From an uncultured Eubacteriales bacterium (GTDB taxonomy: Bacteria > Bacillota > Clostridia > Peptostreptococcales > Anaerovoracaceae): 64,000 nucleotides of DNA. The notes below the pieces were generated by a model. It searched no databases. It saw only the letters and a list, made by a program, of their open reading frames with translations, and was not told the origin of the DNA. Numbering within the stretch: position 1 is the first letter of the stretch; each line of letters starts with the position of its first letter. Shown piece by piece: positions 1 to 8,611 of this stretch. A program made the position numbers and the translations under genes. The DNA lies in NCBI GenBank assembly GCA_902773665.1, contig CACYFF010000003.1, forward strand, positions 60,049-124,048, given 5' to 3'.

Positions 1-1
1 C

Positions 2-172
2 GGCGGCGAGATCATCGCCCAAAAAGCTGTGCGGGTGTATCCGGGAGACACCCCGGAAAAGCTGCAGCTTCGCATCATGAAGCAGGCAGAATGGAAATTG
101 CTTCCCAAGGCCGCAGAAGAGATCTGCGCCCAGATCGTCGCCGGGACCCATCCCGGATTCAAGGAGGATTAG
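2..172 (+). CDS. purN: Phosphoribosylglycinamide formyltransferase, C-terminal fragment
   Basis: This is the last 56 codons of a gene that begins left of the window. The reading frame shows a GGEIIAQKAV stretch, then DTPEKLQLRI and EWKLLP, which match the C-terminal end of PurN, the 10-formyl-THF-dependent GAR transformylase of purine synthesis. The stop lies four bases before the next purine gene, and the end of this frame supplies that gene's AAGGAGG ribosome site. The call rests on a short stretch plus operon context; the formyl-transfer active site is outside the window. Confidence 0.85.
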   Translation, partial: GGEIIAQKAVRVYPGDTPEKLQLRIMKQAEWKLLPKAAEEICAQIVAGTHPGFKED

Positions 173-176
173 ACCT

Positions 177-896
177 ATGGACATCTACAAGATCCACGAC
201 ATCGCAGAACTCATCCGCGGCAATTCCTACGTGGGCCGCGGCATCGTGCTGGGAAAGAGCGAGGACGGCAAGAACGCTGTATCCGCCTATTTCATCATGG
301 GCCGCAGCGCCAACAGCCGCAACCGCATCTTCACCGTCAAGGACGGCGAAGTCTTTACGGAGCCCTTCGACGCTTCCAAGGTCGAAGACCCCAGCCTCAT
401 CATCTATGCGGCGCTCAGAAGCTATCAGAACCACCTGATCGTGACGAACGGCGACCAGACCGACACGATCTACGAAGGTCTGCAGAAGGGCAAGTGCATC
501 CGCGGCAGCTTAAAGAGCCGCTGCTTCGAGCCGGATGCCCCGAACTTTACGCCGCGCATCTCCGGCGACATCGAATTCGGCGAAGGCGATTTCTGCTATC
601 ACATGAGCATCCTCAAGAGCATCGACGCGGAAGGCAGCGACTGCGCCCGCTACACGTTCGACTACCCGGCCAAGGCTGGTCTGGGTCACTTTATCCACAC
701 CTACGTGTGCGACGGCAATCCCATCCCCACGTTCCAGGGTGAACCCGAGAGAGTTGCCATTCCCAACAGCATCGACGAATTCACCGACAAGCTGTGGGAT
801 GCCCTCGACGCGGACAACAAGATCTCCTTATACGTAAGATATACGGATCTTGAAACGAAAGAATACAAGGAAAAACTGATCAATAAGAACAAATAG
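177..896 (+). CDS. purO: IMP cyclohydrolase, PurO family
   Basis: This 239-residue protein resembles the IMP_cyclohyd (PurO) family, first known from archaea, which closes the FAICAR ring to IMP. The family-like N-terminus has NSYVGRGIVLG at about residues 16-26, followed by an SRNRIF segment near 47. There is no MGS-like fold as in the N-terminal half of bacterial PurH. The gene is directly followed by an AICAR transformylase that lacks the cyclohydrolase half, so the two together replace bifunctional PurH. It starts at ATG 177 after AAGGAGG at 161-167. The family call is from recognition of the sequence and from context. Confidence 0.85.
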   Translation: MDIYKIHDIAELIRGNSYVGRGIVLGKSEDGKNAVSAYFIMGRSANSRNRIFTVKDGEVFTEPFDASKVEDPSLIIYAALRSYQNHLIVTNGDQTDTIYEGLQKGKCIRGSLKSRCFEPDAPNFTPRISGDIEFGEGDFCYHMSILKSIDAEGSDCARYTFDYPAKAGLGHFIHTYVCDGNPIPTFQGEPERVAIPNSIDEFTDKLWDALDADNKISLYVRYTDLETKEYKEKLINKNK

Positions 897-956
897 ATAT
901 CGTTTATCCGTCCGAGGGGTGACAGGACCCCGAGGACGCATCGTAAGGAGATCATT

Positions 957-2141
957 ATGAAAGAATTCGAACTCAAATACGGATGCAATCCGAACCAGAA
1001 ACCGGCCAAGATCTATATGGCGGACGGATCCGACCTGCCCGTGCAGATCTTAAACGGCCGCCCCGGCTACATCAATTTCCTGGATGCCTTCAACTCCTGG
1101 CAGCTCGTCAAGGAACTGAAGGAAGCCACCGGCATGCCCTGCGCAGCCAGCTTTAAGCACGTGAGCCCCACCTCCGCCGCCGTCGGCAAGGTCCTTCCCG
1201 AAAAGCTGAAGAAAGCCTGCTTCGTGGACGACATCGAAGGCCTGGACGACTCCCCCATCGCCTGCGCTTACGCAAGAGCCCGGGGCACCGACCGCATGTG
1301 CTCCTTCGGCGACTGGATCGCTCTGTCCGACGTCTGCGACGCCACCACCGCGAAGATCATCAAGAGAGAGGTCTCTGACGGGGTCATCGCGCCGGGCTAC
1401 ACCGACGAAGCCCTGGAGATCCTGAAGGCCAAGCGCAAGGGTTCCTACAACGTGGTGCAGATGGATCCGGACTACGTGCCCGATCCCCAGGAGACCAAAC
1501 AGGTCTTCGGCATCACCTTCGAGCAGGGCCGCAACAACTTTAAGATCGACCGCGCGCTGCTATCCAACATCGTGACTGCAAACAAGGAACTTCCCGATGA
1601 CGCTGCCATCGATCTCATCGTCGCGCTCATCACCCTCAAGTACACCCAGTCCAACTCCGTCTGCTTCGCCGTGGACGGCCAGGCCATCGGCGTCGGCGCC
1701 GGCCAGCAGTCCCGCGTGCACTGCACGAGACTTGCCGGAAGCAAGGCCGACACCTGGCTGCTGCGCCAGTCCGACAAGGTCCTGGACCTGCCGTTCAAGG
1801 AAGGTCTCGGCAGAGCCGACAGAGACAACGCCATCGACGGCTACATCAACCAGAACGAGCTGGACGTCTGCGCCGAAGGCAACTGGCAGAGATATTTCAG
1901 CAGACAGCCCGAACCCTTTACGAAGGAGGAACAGAAAGCCTACCTCGCCACGATCGACGGCATCGCCCTCGGTTCCGACGCTTTCTTCCCCTTCGACGAC
2001 AACATCGAAAGAGCGAAGCTGTCCGGCGTCAAATACATCGCGGAGCCCGGCGGTTCGGTGAGAGACGATCTCGTCATCGGCGCCTGCGACAAGTACGGCA
2101 TGGTCATGGCCTTTACCGGCATGCGCCTGTTCCATCACTAG
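957..2141 (+). CDS. purH: AICAR formyltransferase (PurH C-terminal domain alone)
   Basis: This protein transfers a formyl group from 10-formyl-THF to AICAR, giving FAICAR. It is 394 residues long, against about 510-530 for bifunctional PurH, and begins directly in the transformylase domain. The catalytic Lys-His pair is visible as K67-H68 in FKHVSPTSAAVG. The C-terminus carries the expected DNIERA and GGSVRDD segments. The MGS-like IMP cyclohydrolase domain of PurH is absent, and the activity is presumably supplied by the gene at 177-896. The ATG follows AAGGAGATCATT. The gene is co-directional with purD, 10 bases downstream. Confidence 0.92.
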   Translation: MKEFELKYGCNPNQKPAKIYMADGSDLPVQILNGRPGYINFLDAFNSWQLVKELKEATGMPCAASFKHVSPTSAAVGKVLPEKLKKACFVDDIEGLDDSPIACAYARARGTDRMCSFGDWIALSDVCDATTAKIIKREVSDGVIAPGYTDEALEILKAKRKGSYNVVQMDPDYVPDPQETKQVFGITFEQGRNNFKIDRALLSNIVTANKELPDDAAIDLIVALITLKYTQSNSVCFAVDGQAIGVGAGQQSRVHCTRLAGSKADTWLLRQSDKVLDLPFKEGLGRADRDNAIDGYINQNELDVCAEGNWQRYFSRQPEPFTKEEQKAYLATIDGIALGSDAFFPFDDNIERAKLSGVKYIAEPGGSVRDDLVIGACDKYGMVMAFTGMRLFHH

Positions 2142-2151
2142 GAGGCAAACT

Positions 2152-3417
2152 ATGAACGTAATGGTCATCGGAGGAGGCGGGCGCGAGCACGCCATCATCA
2201 AGAAGATCAAGGAAAACCCGGAAGTGACCGCCATCTACGCCCTGCCCGGCAACGGCGGCATCGCCATGGACGCATACTGCGTAGACATCAAGGCGACGGA
2301 TCTGGAAGGCATCAAAGAATTTGTAAAGGGTCACCCGGTGGATTACGCCGTGGTCGCCCCGGACGATCCTCTGGTCCTGGGCTGCGTCGACATGCTGCAG
2401 GACATGGGCATCCCCTGCTTTGGGCCCGAGGCGAAGGCAGCCATCATCGAAGGCAGCAAGGTCTTTTCGAAGGACCTGATGAAGAAATACGGCATTCCCA
2501 CCGCGAAATACGAGACGTTCGACGATATGGAAGATGCCCTCGCTTATCTGGACAGCGCCCCCATTCCCACCGTCATCAAGGCGGACGGACTGGCTCTGGG
2601 CAAGGGCGTCATCATCGCACAGAGCACCGGAGAAGCCAAGCAGGCCGTCATCTCCATGATGCAGGATAAGCAGTTCGGCAAGAGCGGCGAACGCATCGTC
2701 ATTGAAGAGTTCCTGGAGGGTCCGGAAGTGTCCGTCCTGTCCTTTACGGACGGCAAGACGGTCGTACCCATGATCTCCTCCATGGATCACAAGCGCATCG
2801 GAGACGGCGACACCGGTCTGAATACCGGCGGCATGGGCACCATCGCCCCCAACCCCTACTACACGGAAGACGTGGCCAAGCGCTGCATGGAAGAGATCTT
2901 CCTGCCCACCATCGCCGCCATGAACGCCGAAGGCCGCACCTTTAAGGGCTGCCTGTACTTCGGCCTCATGCTCTGCGCCGACGGGCCGAAAGTCATCGAG
3001 TACAACTGCCGCTTCGGTGACCCGGAGACCCAGGTGGTGCTCCCCCTGCTGGAAAGCGACCTCCTCACCGTGATGCAGGCCGTTACGAACGGCACGCTGG
3101 CGGAGACGGAAGTCAAGTTCAGCGATAAGCACGCCTGCTGCGTCATCCTGGCATCCGAAGGATATCCCGTCTCCTACAAGAAGGGCTTCCCCATCAGCAT
3201 TCCCGCGGACGTGCTGCCCTGCACGTATATCGCGGGCGCGAAGAAGGAGATGGGCCAGCTCGTAACGTCCGGCGGCAGAGTTCTGGGGGTCACCGCAGTA
3301 GCGGACAGCCTGAAGGAAGCCATCGACGCCTCCTATGCCATGGCGGAGAAGATCCGCTTCGAAGGCGCCTACAAACGCTCGGATATCGGGGCAAGAGCCC
3401 TGAAGGCAGTCAGATAA
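2152..3417 (+). CDS. purD: Phosphoribosylamine-glycine ligase
   Basis: This ATP-grasp ligase joins phosphoribosylamine and glycine to give GAR, the second step of purine synthesis. It is 421 residues long, typical of the family. The N-terminal dinucleotide-type loop VIGGGGREHAI is at residues 5-15. The ATP-grasp region shows KADGLALGKGV, then EEFLEGPEVSV near 185-195 and NTGGMGTIAPNPYY. The metal-binding EYNCRFGDPETQ lies near 285. The start at ATG 2152 follows AGGAGGCAAACT. It sits between the AICAR transformylase and purL. Confidence 0.96.
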   Translation: MNVMVIGGGGREHAIIKKIKENPEVTAIYALPGNGGIAMDAYCVDIKATDLEGIKEFVKGHPVDYAVVAPDDPLVLGCVDMLQDMGIPCFGPEAKAAIIEGSKVFSKDLMKKYGIPTAKYETFDDMEDALAYLDSAPIPTVIKADGLALGKGVIIAQSTGEAKQAVISMMQDKQFGKSGERIVIEEFLEGPEVSVLSFTDGKTVVPMISSMDHKRIGDGDTGLNTGGMGTIAPNPYYTEDVAKRCMEEIFLPTIAAMNAEGRTFKGCLYFGLMLCADGPKVIEYNCRFGDPETQVVLPLLESDLLTVMQAVTNGTLAETEVKFSDKHACCVILASEGYPVSYKKGFPISIPADVLPCTYIAGAKKEMGQLVTSGGRVLGVTAVADSLKEAIDASYAMAEKIRFEGAYKRSDIGARALKAVR

Positions 3418-3454
3418 AGCCAGTTGTTTTCACGGAAAGGACAAGAAAAGAAAC

Positions 3455-6400
3455 ATGGTTTACAGAGTATACGTAGAAAAGAAACCCGGATTCGATCTGG
3501 AAGCGAAGAGCATGCTGGCAGATCTGAAGTCCAGCCTGGGGATCGAAGGCCTGAAGGACGTGCGGATGTTCAACCGCTACGACGCGGAGAACATGTCGAA
3601 GGAACAGTTCGACTACGCCGTAAAGTACGTTTTCTCCGAACCGCAGATGGATACCGCCTGCGAGCTGCCCGACTTCGGCGATGCCAAGGTCTTCGCCGTG
3701 GAATTCCTGCCCGGCCAGTTCGATCAGAGAGCGGACTCCGCTGCCCAGTGCATCCAGCTGATCTTCCAGGGCGAACGCCCCCTCACCCGCTCCGCCAGAG
3801 TCTATGCTCTTTATAGCGATCTGAGCGATGCGGACGTGGAAGCGGTCAAGAAGTACGTCATCAACCCCGTGGAAGCCAGAGAAGCCGCGGCGGAAGTCCC
3901 CGAGACCCTGGTCGTCAACTACGACATTCCCACGGAAGTTGCCACCCTGACGGGCTTTACCGCCATGACCGACACAGATCTGGACAAGTTCATCGCAGAC
4001 AACGGTCTGGCGATGGACGAGGCGGACCTGGCGATGGTCCGGGACTACTTCGCTTCCGAGCACCGTGACCCCACCATCACCGAGATCAAGATGATCGACA
4101 CCTACTGGTCCGATCACTGCAGACATACCACTTTCAACACCGTCATCGACGGCGTTACCTTCGAGGACGAGCTGCTCCAGAACGCCTGGAACGACTACCT
4201 CAAGACCCGCGAGGATCTGGGCCGCACGAAGCCCATCTGCCTGATGGACCTGGGCACCATCGCAGCCAAAGAGCTCAAGAAGCAGGGCAAGATGGACAAG
4301 CTGGACGAATCCGACGAGATCAACGCCTGCACCATCAAGATGACCGTAAATATCGACGGCAAGGAAGAACCCTGGCTGCTTCTCTTCAAGAACGAAACCC
4401 ACAATCATCCGACCGAGATCGAGCCCTTCGGCGGCGCAGCCACCTGCACCGGCGGCATCATCCGCGATCCGCTCTCCGGCAGAGCGTACGTCTATGCAGC
4501 GATGCGCGTGAGCGGCGCAGCGGACCCGACGCGGCCCCTGAGCGAAACGCTTCCCGGCAAGATCCCCCAGAAGAAGCTCACCCAGACCGCAGCAGCGGGC
4601 AACTCCTCCTACGGCAACCAGATCGGCCTGCCCGCCGGCGTCGTGGAAGAGATCTACCACCCCGGTTACGTAGCGAAGAGAATGGAGCTCGGCGCAGTCG
4701 TAGCGGCAGCGCCCGCGGAGAACGTCCGCAGAGAAGTTCCGGCTCCCGGCGACGTGGTCATCCTGCTGGGCGGCGGCACGGGCCGTGACGGCATCGGCGG
4801 CGCCACCGGCGCTTCCAAGGCCCACGACGTGCACTCCGTCGAGACCTGCGGCGCGGAAGTCCAGAAGGGCAACGCACCCGAAGAAAGAAAGATGCAGAGA
4901 CTGTTCCGCAACGGCGAAGCGACGCGGCTCATCAAGCGCTGCAACGACTTCGGCGCAGGCGGCGTATCCGTCGCCATCGGCGAACTGGCGGACGGTCTGG
5001 ATATCGATCTGGACCTCGTGCCTAAGAAGTACGAAGGACTGGACGGCACCGAACTCGCCATCTCCGAATCCCAGGAGAGAATGGCCTGCTGCGTAGCGGC
5101 AGCTGACGTCGAAAAGTTCCTGGCGCTGGCGGCGGAAGAGAATCTGAATGCCGTGCCCGTGGCCCGGGTCACCGATACGAACCGCCTCGTGATGCACTGG
5201 AACGGTAAGACCATCGTGGACATCTCCCGCGATTTCCTCAACACCAACGGCGCGGATAAGCACATCACTGCGGCGCCCGCTCCCGCTGTCTGGGACGAAG
5301 AGCTCGTCTCCGGCGGCTTCGTGGAGAATATGAAGACCGTCGCAGACGACCTCAACTCCTGCTCGAGAAGAGGCCTTGTGGAGCGCTTCGACTCCAACGT
5401 CGGCGCAGCCACCGTTCTGTCCCCCTTCGGCGGAAAGTATCAGCGCACCCCCATCCAGGCGATGGTCCATAAGGTAGCCGTCGAAAAGGGCGACACCGAC
5501 ACCTGCTCGCTCATGGCGTTCGGCTTCAACCCGTTCATCTCCAGCAGCAGCCCCTACCACGGCGCTTATCTGGCCGTCGTGGAATCCTGCGCGAAGCTGG
5601 TCGCAGCCGGTGCGGAATTCAAAGACGTATATCTCACGTTCCAGGAATACTTCGAGAAGCTGGGCAAGGATCCCAAGCGCTGGGGCAAGCCGCTGGCAGC
5701 CCTGCTGGGCGCTTACGAAGCCCAGATGGCTCTGGGCGTCGCAGCCATCGGCGGCAAGGACTCCATGAGCGGCACGTTCGAAGATCTGGACGTTCCGCCC
5801 ACGCTGGTCTCCTTCGCGGTCACCACGGACAAGGTGGACCACATCGTATCCAATGAATTCAAGGCGCCCGGCCACAAGGTGGTCTGGATCCGTCCCGAGC
5901 TCAACGAAGCGGGGCTGCCCAAGGGCGAATCCCTGCTGAAGATCTTCGCAGAGGTGACCGAGCTGCAGAGAAGCGGCAAGGCCTGCACGGTCTACACCCC
6001 GGGCATGGGCGGCGCTGCGGCAGCCGTCATGAAGATGGCCTTCGGCAACAAGATCGGCTTCTGCTTCGCGGAGGATGCGGACCTGCAGGATGTCTTCGCG
6101 ACCTCCTACGGTTCCTTCATCGTCGAGATGGCGGATGGCTATTGCGAGAAGTGCGCAGCTAAGGTTGCGCCTGAGAGCGTGCTGCTGGGCGTCACCACGG
6201 ACGACGGCAAGTTTACCGCCGGCGAAGAATGTGTCTCCATCGAAGAGATCGCAAAGATCTACGAAGCGAAGCTGGAAGACGTCTTCCCCTGCAACATCCC
6301 GACGGACGAGACCGCTCCCATCGAGAAGTTCTCCTCTGATAAGAAGTGCACCGCGGCTCCGGCCATCAAGGTGGCGAAGCCCAGAGTGCTCATCCCGACC

Positions 6401-7177
6401 TTCCCCGGCACCAACAGCGAATACGACTCCGCCAAGTACGCGGAAGCAGCCGGTGCGGAGGCGAAGATCTCCATCATCCGCAACCTTACGCCGGACGACA
6501 TTCAGAGATCCGTCGAGGAAGTGGCAGAGGAGATCCGCAAGAGCCAGATGATCTTCATCCCCGGCGGTTTCTCCGGCGGCGACGAGCCCGACGGCTCCGG
6601 CAAGTTCATCACCGCGTTCTTCCGCAATGCGGAGATCAAGGAAGCGGTCACCGAACTGCTCGAAAAGAGAGATGGCCTGATGCTGGGCGTCTGCAACGGT
6701 TTCCAGGCTCTCGTCAAGCTGGGTCTCGTGCCCTATGGCAAGATCATCGACACCGACGAGAACTGCCCGACCGTTACGTTCAACAAGATCGGCCGCCTGC
6801 AGAGCAAGATCGTGCGCACCCGCGTCTGCTCCACCATGTCTCCCTGGCTGGCGAAGACCCAGGTGGGCGACGTGTACAACGTGGCCATCTCCCACGGCGA
6901 AGGCAGATTCTATGCGTCGGATGAACTCATCCACCAGCTGGCAGCGAACGGCCAGATCGCGCAGCAGTACGTGGGCCTCGACGATGAACCCTCCATGTCC
7001 GTGGACGTTACCCCCAACGGTTCCGCCTACGCCATCGAAGGCATCACCTCCCCCGACGGCCGTGTCTTCGGCAAGATGGGCCACATCGAGCGCTACAGCA
7101 AGGGCATCTTCCGCAACATCCCGGGCAACTACGACCCGAAGCTGATGGAAGCAGCGGTGGAATACTTCACGAAGTAA
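3455..7177 (+). CDS. purL: Phosphoribosylformylglycinamidine synthase, single chain
   Basis: This protein converts FGAR to FGAM using glutamine and ATP. At 1240 residues it is the single-chain form (synthetase plus glutaminase) seen in many Clostridia rather than the PurS/PurL/PurQ complex. DHCRHTTF near residue 215 is the synthase signature and FKNETHNHPTEIEPFGGA is the ATP-site motif. The class-I glutamine amidotransferase occupies roughly residues 970-1240, with nucleophile C1080 in GVCNGFQAL and the later SHGEGRF and GHIERY segments. The ATG is 37 bases after purD behind a modest AAAGGA site. It is the last gene of the operon, before a strong terminator. Confidence 0.96.
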   Translation: MVYRVYVEKKPGFDLEAKSMLADLKSSLGIEGLKDVRMFNRYDAENMSKEQFDYAVKYVFSEPQMDTACELPDFGDAKVFAVEFLPGQFDQRADSAAQCIQLIFQGERPLTRSARVYALYSDLSDADVEAVKKYVINPVEAREAAAEVPETLVVNYDIPTEVATLTGFTAMTDTDLDKFIADNGLAMDEADLAMVRDYFASEHRDPTITEIKMIDTYWSDHCRHTTFNTVIDGVTFEDELLQNAWNDYLKTREDLGRTKPICLMDLGTIAAKELKKQGKMDKLDESDEINACTIKMTVNIDGKEEPWLLLFKNETHNHPTEIEPFGGAATCTGGIIRDPLSGRAYVYAAMRVSGAADPTRPLSETLPGKIPQKKLTQTAAAGNSSYGNQIGLPAGVVEEIYHPGYVAKRMELGAVVAAAPAENVRREVPAPGDVVILLGGGTGRDGIGGATGASKAHDVHSVETCGAEVQKGNAPEERKMQRLFRNGEATRLIKRCNDFGAGGVSVAIGELADGLDIDLDLVPKKYEGLDGTELAISESQERMACCVAAADVEKFLALAAEENLNAVPVARVTDTNRLVMHWNGKTIVDISRDFLNTNGADKHITAAPAPAVWDEELVSGGFVENMKTVADDLNSCSRRGLVERFDSNVGAATVLSPFGGKYQRTPIQAMVHKVAVEKGDTDTCSLMAFGFNPFISSSSPYHGAYLAVVESCAKLVAAGAEFKDVYLTFQEYFEKLGKDPKRWGKPLAALLGAYEAQMALGVAAIGGKDSMSGTFEDLDVPPTLVSFAVTTDKVDHIVSNEFKAPGHKVVWIRPELNEAGLPKGESLLKIFAEVTELQRSGKACTVYTPGMGGAAAAVMKMAFGNKIGFCFAEDADLQDVFATSYGSFIVEMADGYCEKCAAKVAPESVLLGVTTDDGKFTAGEECVSIEEIAKIYEAKLEDVFPCNIPTDETAPIEKFSSDKKCTAAPAIKVAKPRVLIPTFPGTNSEYDSAKYAEAAGAEAKISIIRNLTPDDIQRSVEEVAEEIRKSQMIFIPGGFSGGDEPDGSGKFITAFFRNAEIKEAVTELLEKRDGLMLGVCNGFQALVKLGLVPYGKIIDTDENCPTVTFNKIGRLQSKIVRTRVCSTMSPWLAKTQVGDVYNVAISHGEGRFYASDELIHQLAANGQIAQQYVGLDDEPSMSVDVTPNGSAYAIEGITSPDGRVFGKMGHIERYSKGIFRNIPGNYDPKLMEAAVEYFTK

Positions 7178-7194
7178 GTGTAAGACCATAACAC

Positions 7195-7226
7195 AAAGGG
7201 ACAGGTACGTTGTGCCTGTCCCTTTT
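7195..7226 (+). terminator. Rho-independent terminator after purL
   Basis: AAAGGGACAGG at 7195-7205 pairs perfectly with 7215-7225. The stem continues through a G-U pair and two more pairs to a GTT triloop, giving about 14 paired bases, and runs into TTTT. It lies 18 bases after the purL stop and closes the purine operon. Confidence 0.85.
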
Positions 7227-7240
7227 ATGATCGCTGAGTA

Positions 7241-7261
7241 TTGTCGCTGAGAACCGTCCCC
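7241..7261. repeat. Half copy of a REP-like palindrome
   Basis: The segment ends in AGAACCGTCCCC (7250-7261), identical over 12 bases to the right arm of the palindrome at 14160-14203. It is preceded by TTGTCGCTG, and the matching left arm is missing. It lies in the spacer between purL and the convergent gene at 7282. Confidence 0.5.
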
Positions 7262-7281
7262 GCCGACACGCCGAGACACAT

Positions 7282-7695
7282 TTAGAAATGCGTCTCGATA
7301 TACTTCTGCATCTTCCGCTTGTCGTACTCGCCCTTGAAATTGTTCTGGAAGCGCTGCACCGTAAAGCTGTTGAACTCCACGATGTTGCGGTACTTAAACA
7401 GCCCCAGCAGGAAGGGCACGCCTGCGCACACCCAGCCGAAAGGCGCGGTCTTGATGCAGGCCGTAAACAGCACGAACAGCATGAGCGCGGAGATGACTAC
7501 GCCGGCGATCTGCTTCTTCGGCAGCAATGCCTTAACTTTCTCCTCCGCGATGACGCCCTCGCGCACCATCTCGTCCGCAAAGCGCTTTAAGACGCCGAAC
7601 TGCGACACCGTATTCATCAGCACCGGCACGACGCCGAAGAAGGTGAAAACCACCAACAGCGCGTCGCCCAGGAGCTGTCCCATATTTCCGTTCAT
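7282..7695 (-). CDS. Small membrane protein of unknown function
   Basis: I do not recognise this 137-residue protein. It has an N-terminal hydrophobic helix (LLVVFTFFGVVPVLMNTV, about residues 12-29) and a second hydrophobic hairpin near 65-100 (VVISALMLFVLFTACI, then WVCAGVPFLLGLF). The C-terminal tail is basic and polar. ATG 7695 is chosen over the in-frame GTG at 7701 because GAGGAG sits seven bases upstream of it. It ends in the spacer facing purL and lies 13 bases downstream of the PHP gene, so it is probably co-transcribed with addA and the PHP gene. Confidence 0.7.
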   Translation of the reverse strand: MNGNMGQLLGDALLVVFTFFGVVPVLMNTVSQFGVLKRFADEMVREGVIAEEKVKALLPKKQIAGVVISALMLFVLFTACIKTAPFGWVCAGVPFLLGLFKYRNIVEFNSFTVQRFQNNFKGEYDKRKMQKYIETHF

Positions 7696-7708
7696 AAACA
7701 CACACTCC

Positions 7709-8611
7709 TCAATCGAGATATTCTTCTACCCATTGTAACATGGATAGGTCGACTTCTGTCGAAAAGTTGCCCATCTTCTTGACCGGGCGGGCATTTGCCC
7801 CGTGGTCATCGGAGCCCTTCGACACCAGCATGCCCAGCCGCTTTGCCAGATCCAGCAGATACGCGGTCTGCTCCGGCGTATGGGTGGGATACCAGCACTC
7901 GATGCCGGCCATGCCCAGATCCTTCAGCGCCCGGATGACGGCCTCCTGCCGCTGCCGGTACACTTCCGGTTCCTCCCGCTTCGGCGGCTTAAACGACAGC
8001 TGGAACGGGTGGGCGAAGAAGGCTTTGCCGCCCGCCTCGCGGATGACCCGGATCGCCTCCGCCGCCGGGATCTTATAGCGGTGGATGGCCTTCACCTTGG
8101 GATGCATCAGCATCTTGTCGTCGTCGAAGGCATCGACCACTGTCTCGCAGTACCCTTTCGCCACCAGAAGCCGGGCAAAGGACACCTTTCCCACGAACCC
8201 GTTGATGGACTGAGCCTTCAGTTCCTCCATCGTCATGGGATAGCCCAGTTCGCAGAACACCTGCCGCAGCGCCTCGTTGCGCCACTCGCGGCGTTCCTGG
8301 ATATAGGCGAGCGCCTTATCCAACTCGGGATTGGACGGATCCATGCCATAGCCGAGAATGTGCATGTAGTGGGTGCAGCCCTCAAAGCCGGGTATATCCT
8401 CCGCATATTCCGCGGAAAACTCGACGCCCCGCACCACGCGGACACCAAGGCGCCTGCCCTCTTCTACGGCCTCTTCCACGCCGCCCATACCGTCGTGGTC
8501 CGTAATGGCCATCACGTCGATGCCCATGGCCTTGGCGCGCGCCACGACAACAGCCGGCGACTCCTTGCCATCGCTGTAATACGTATGCAAATGCAGATCG
8601 GGATTAATCAT
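7709..8611 (-). CDS. PHP-domain phosphoesterase (nucleoside 3',5'-bisphosphate phosphatase-like)
   Basis: This 300-residue PHP-family metal phosphoesterase resembles YciV/RnmAM-type enzymes, which remove phosphate from short RNA ends or nucleoside 3',5'-bisphosphates. Metal-ligand motifs are present in order: HLHTYYSDG at residues 7-15, ITDHDG near 37-42, GVEFSAEY near 63, and SKGSDDHGA near 266. The start overlaps the end of addA by eight bases, which indicates translational coupling. The exact substrate cannot be read from the sequence. Confidence 0.85.
   Translation of the reverse strand: MINPDLHLHTYYSDGKESPAVVVARAKAMGIDVMAITDHDGMGGVEEAVEEGRRLGVRVVRGVEFSAEYAEDIPGFEGCTHYMHILGYGMDPSNPELDKALAYIQERREWRNEALRQVFCELGYPMTMEELKAQSINGFVGKVSFARLLVAKGYCETVVDAFDDDKMLMHPKVKAIHRYKIPAAEAIRVIREAGGKAFFAHPFQLSFKPPKREEPEVYRQRQEAVIRALKDLGMAGIECWYPTHTPEQTAYLLDLAKRLGMLVSKGSDDHGANARPVKKMGNFSTEVDLSMLQWVEEYLD

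Noticed and set aside
901..956. A riboswitch or attenuator between purO and the AICAR transformylase gene
   Set aside because: Only a short GGGGT/ACCCC stem is possible and no T tract follows, so it is treated as ordinary spacer.
3410..7279. A 1289-codon open frame on the minus strand covering purL
   Set aside because: It is a codon-bias shadow of purL: no recognisable domain, His/Gly/Val-rich composition, and the plus-strand PurL motifs are intact across the whole length.
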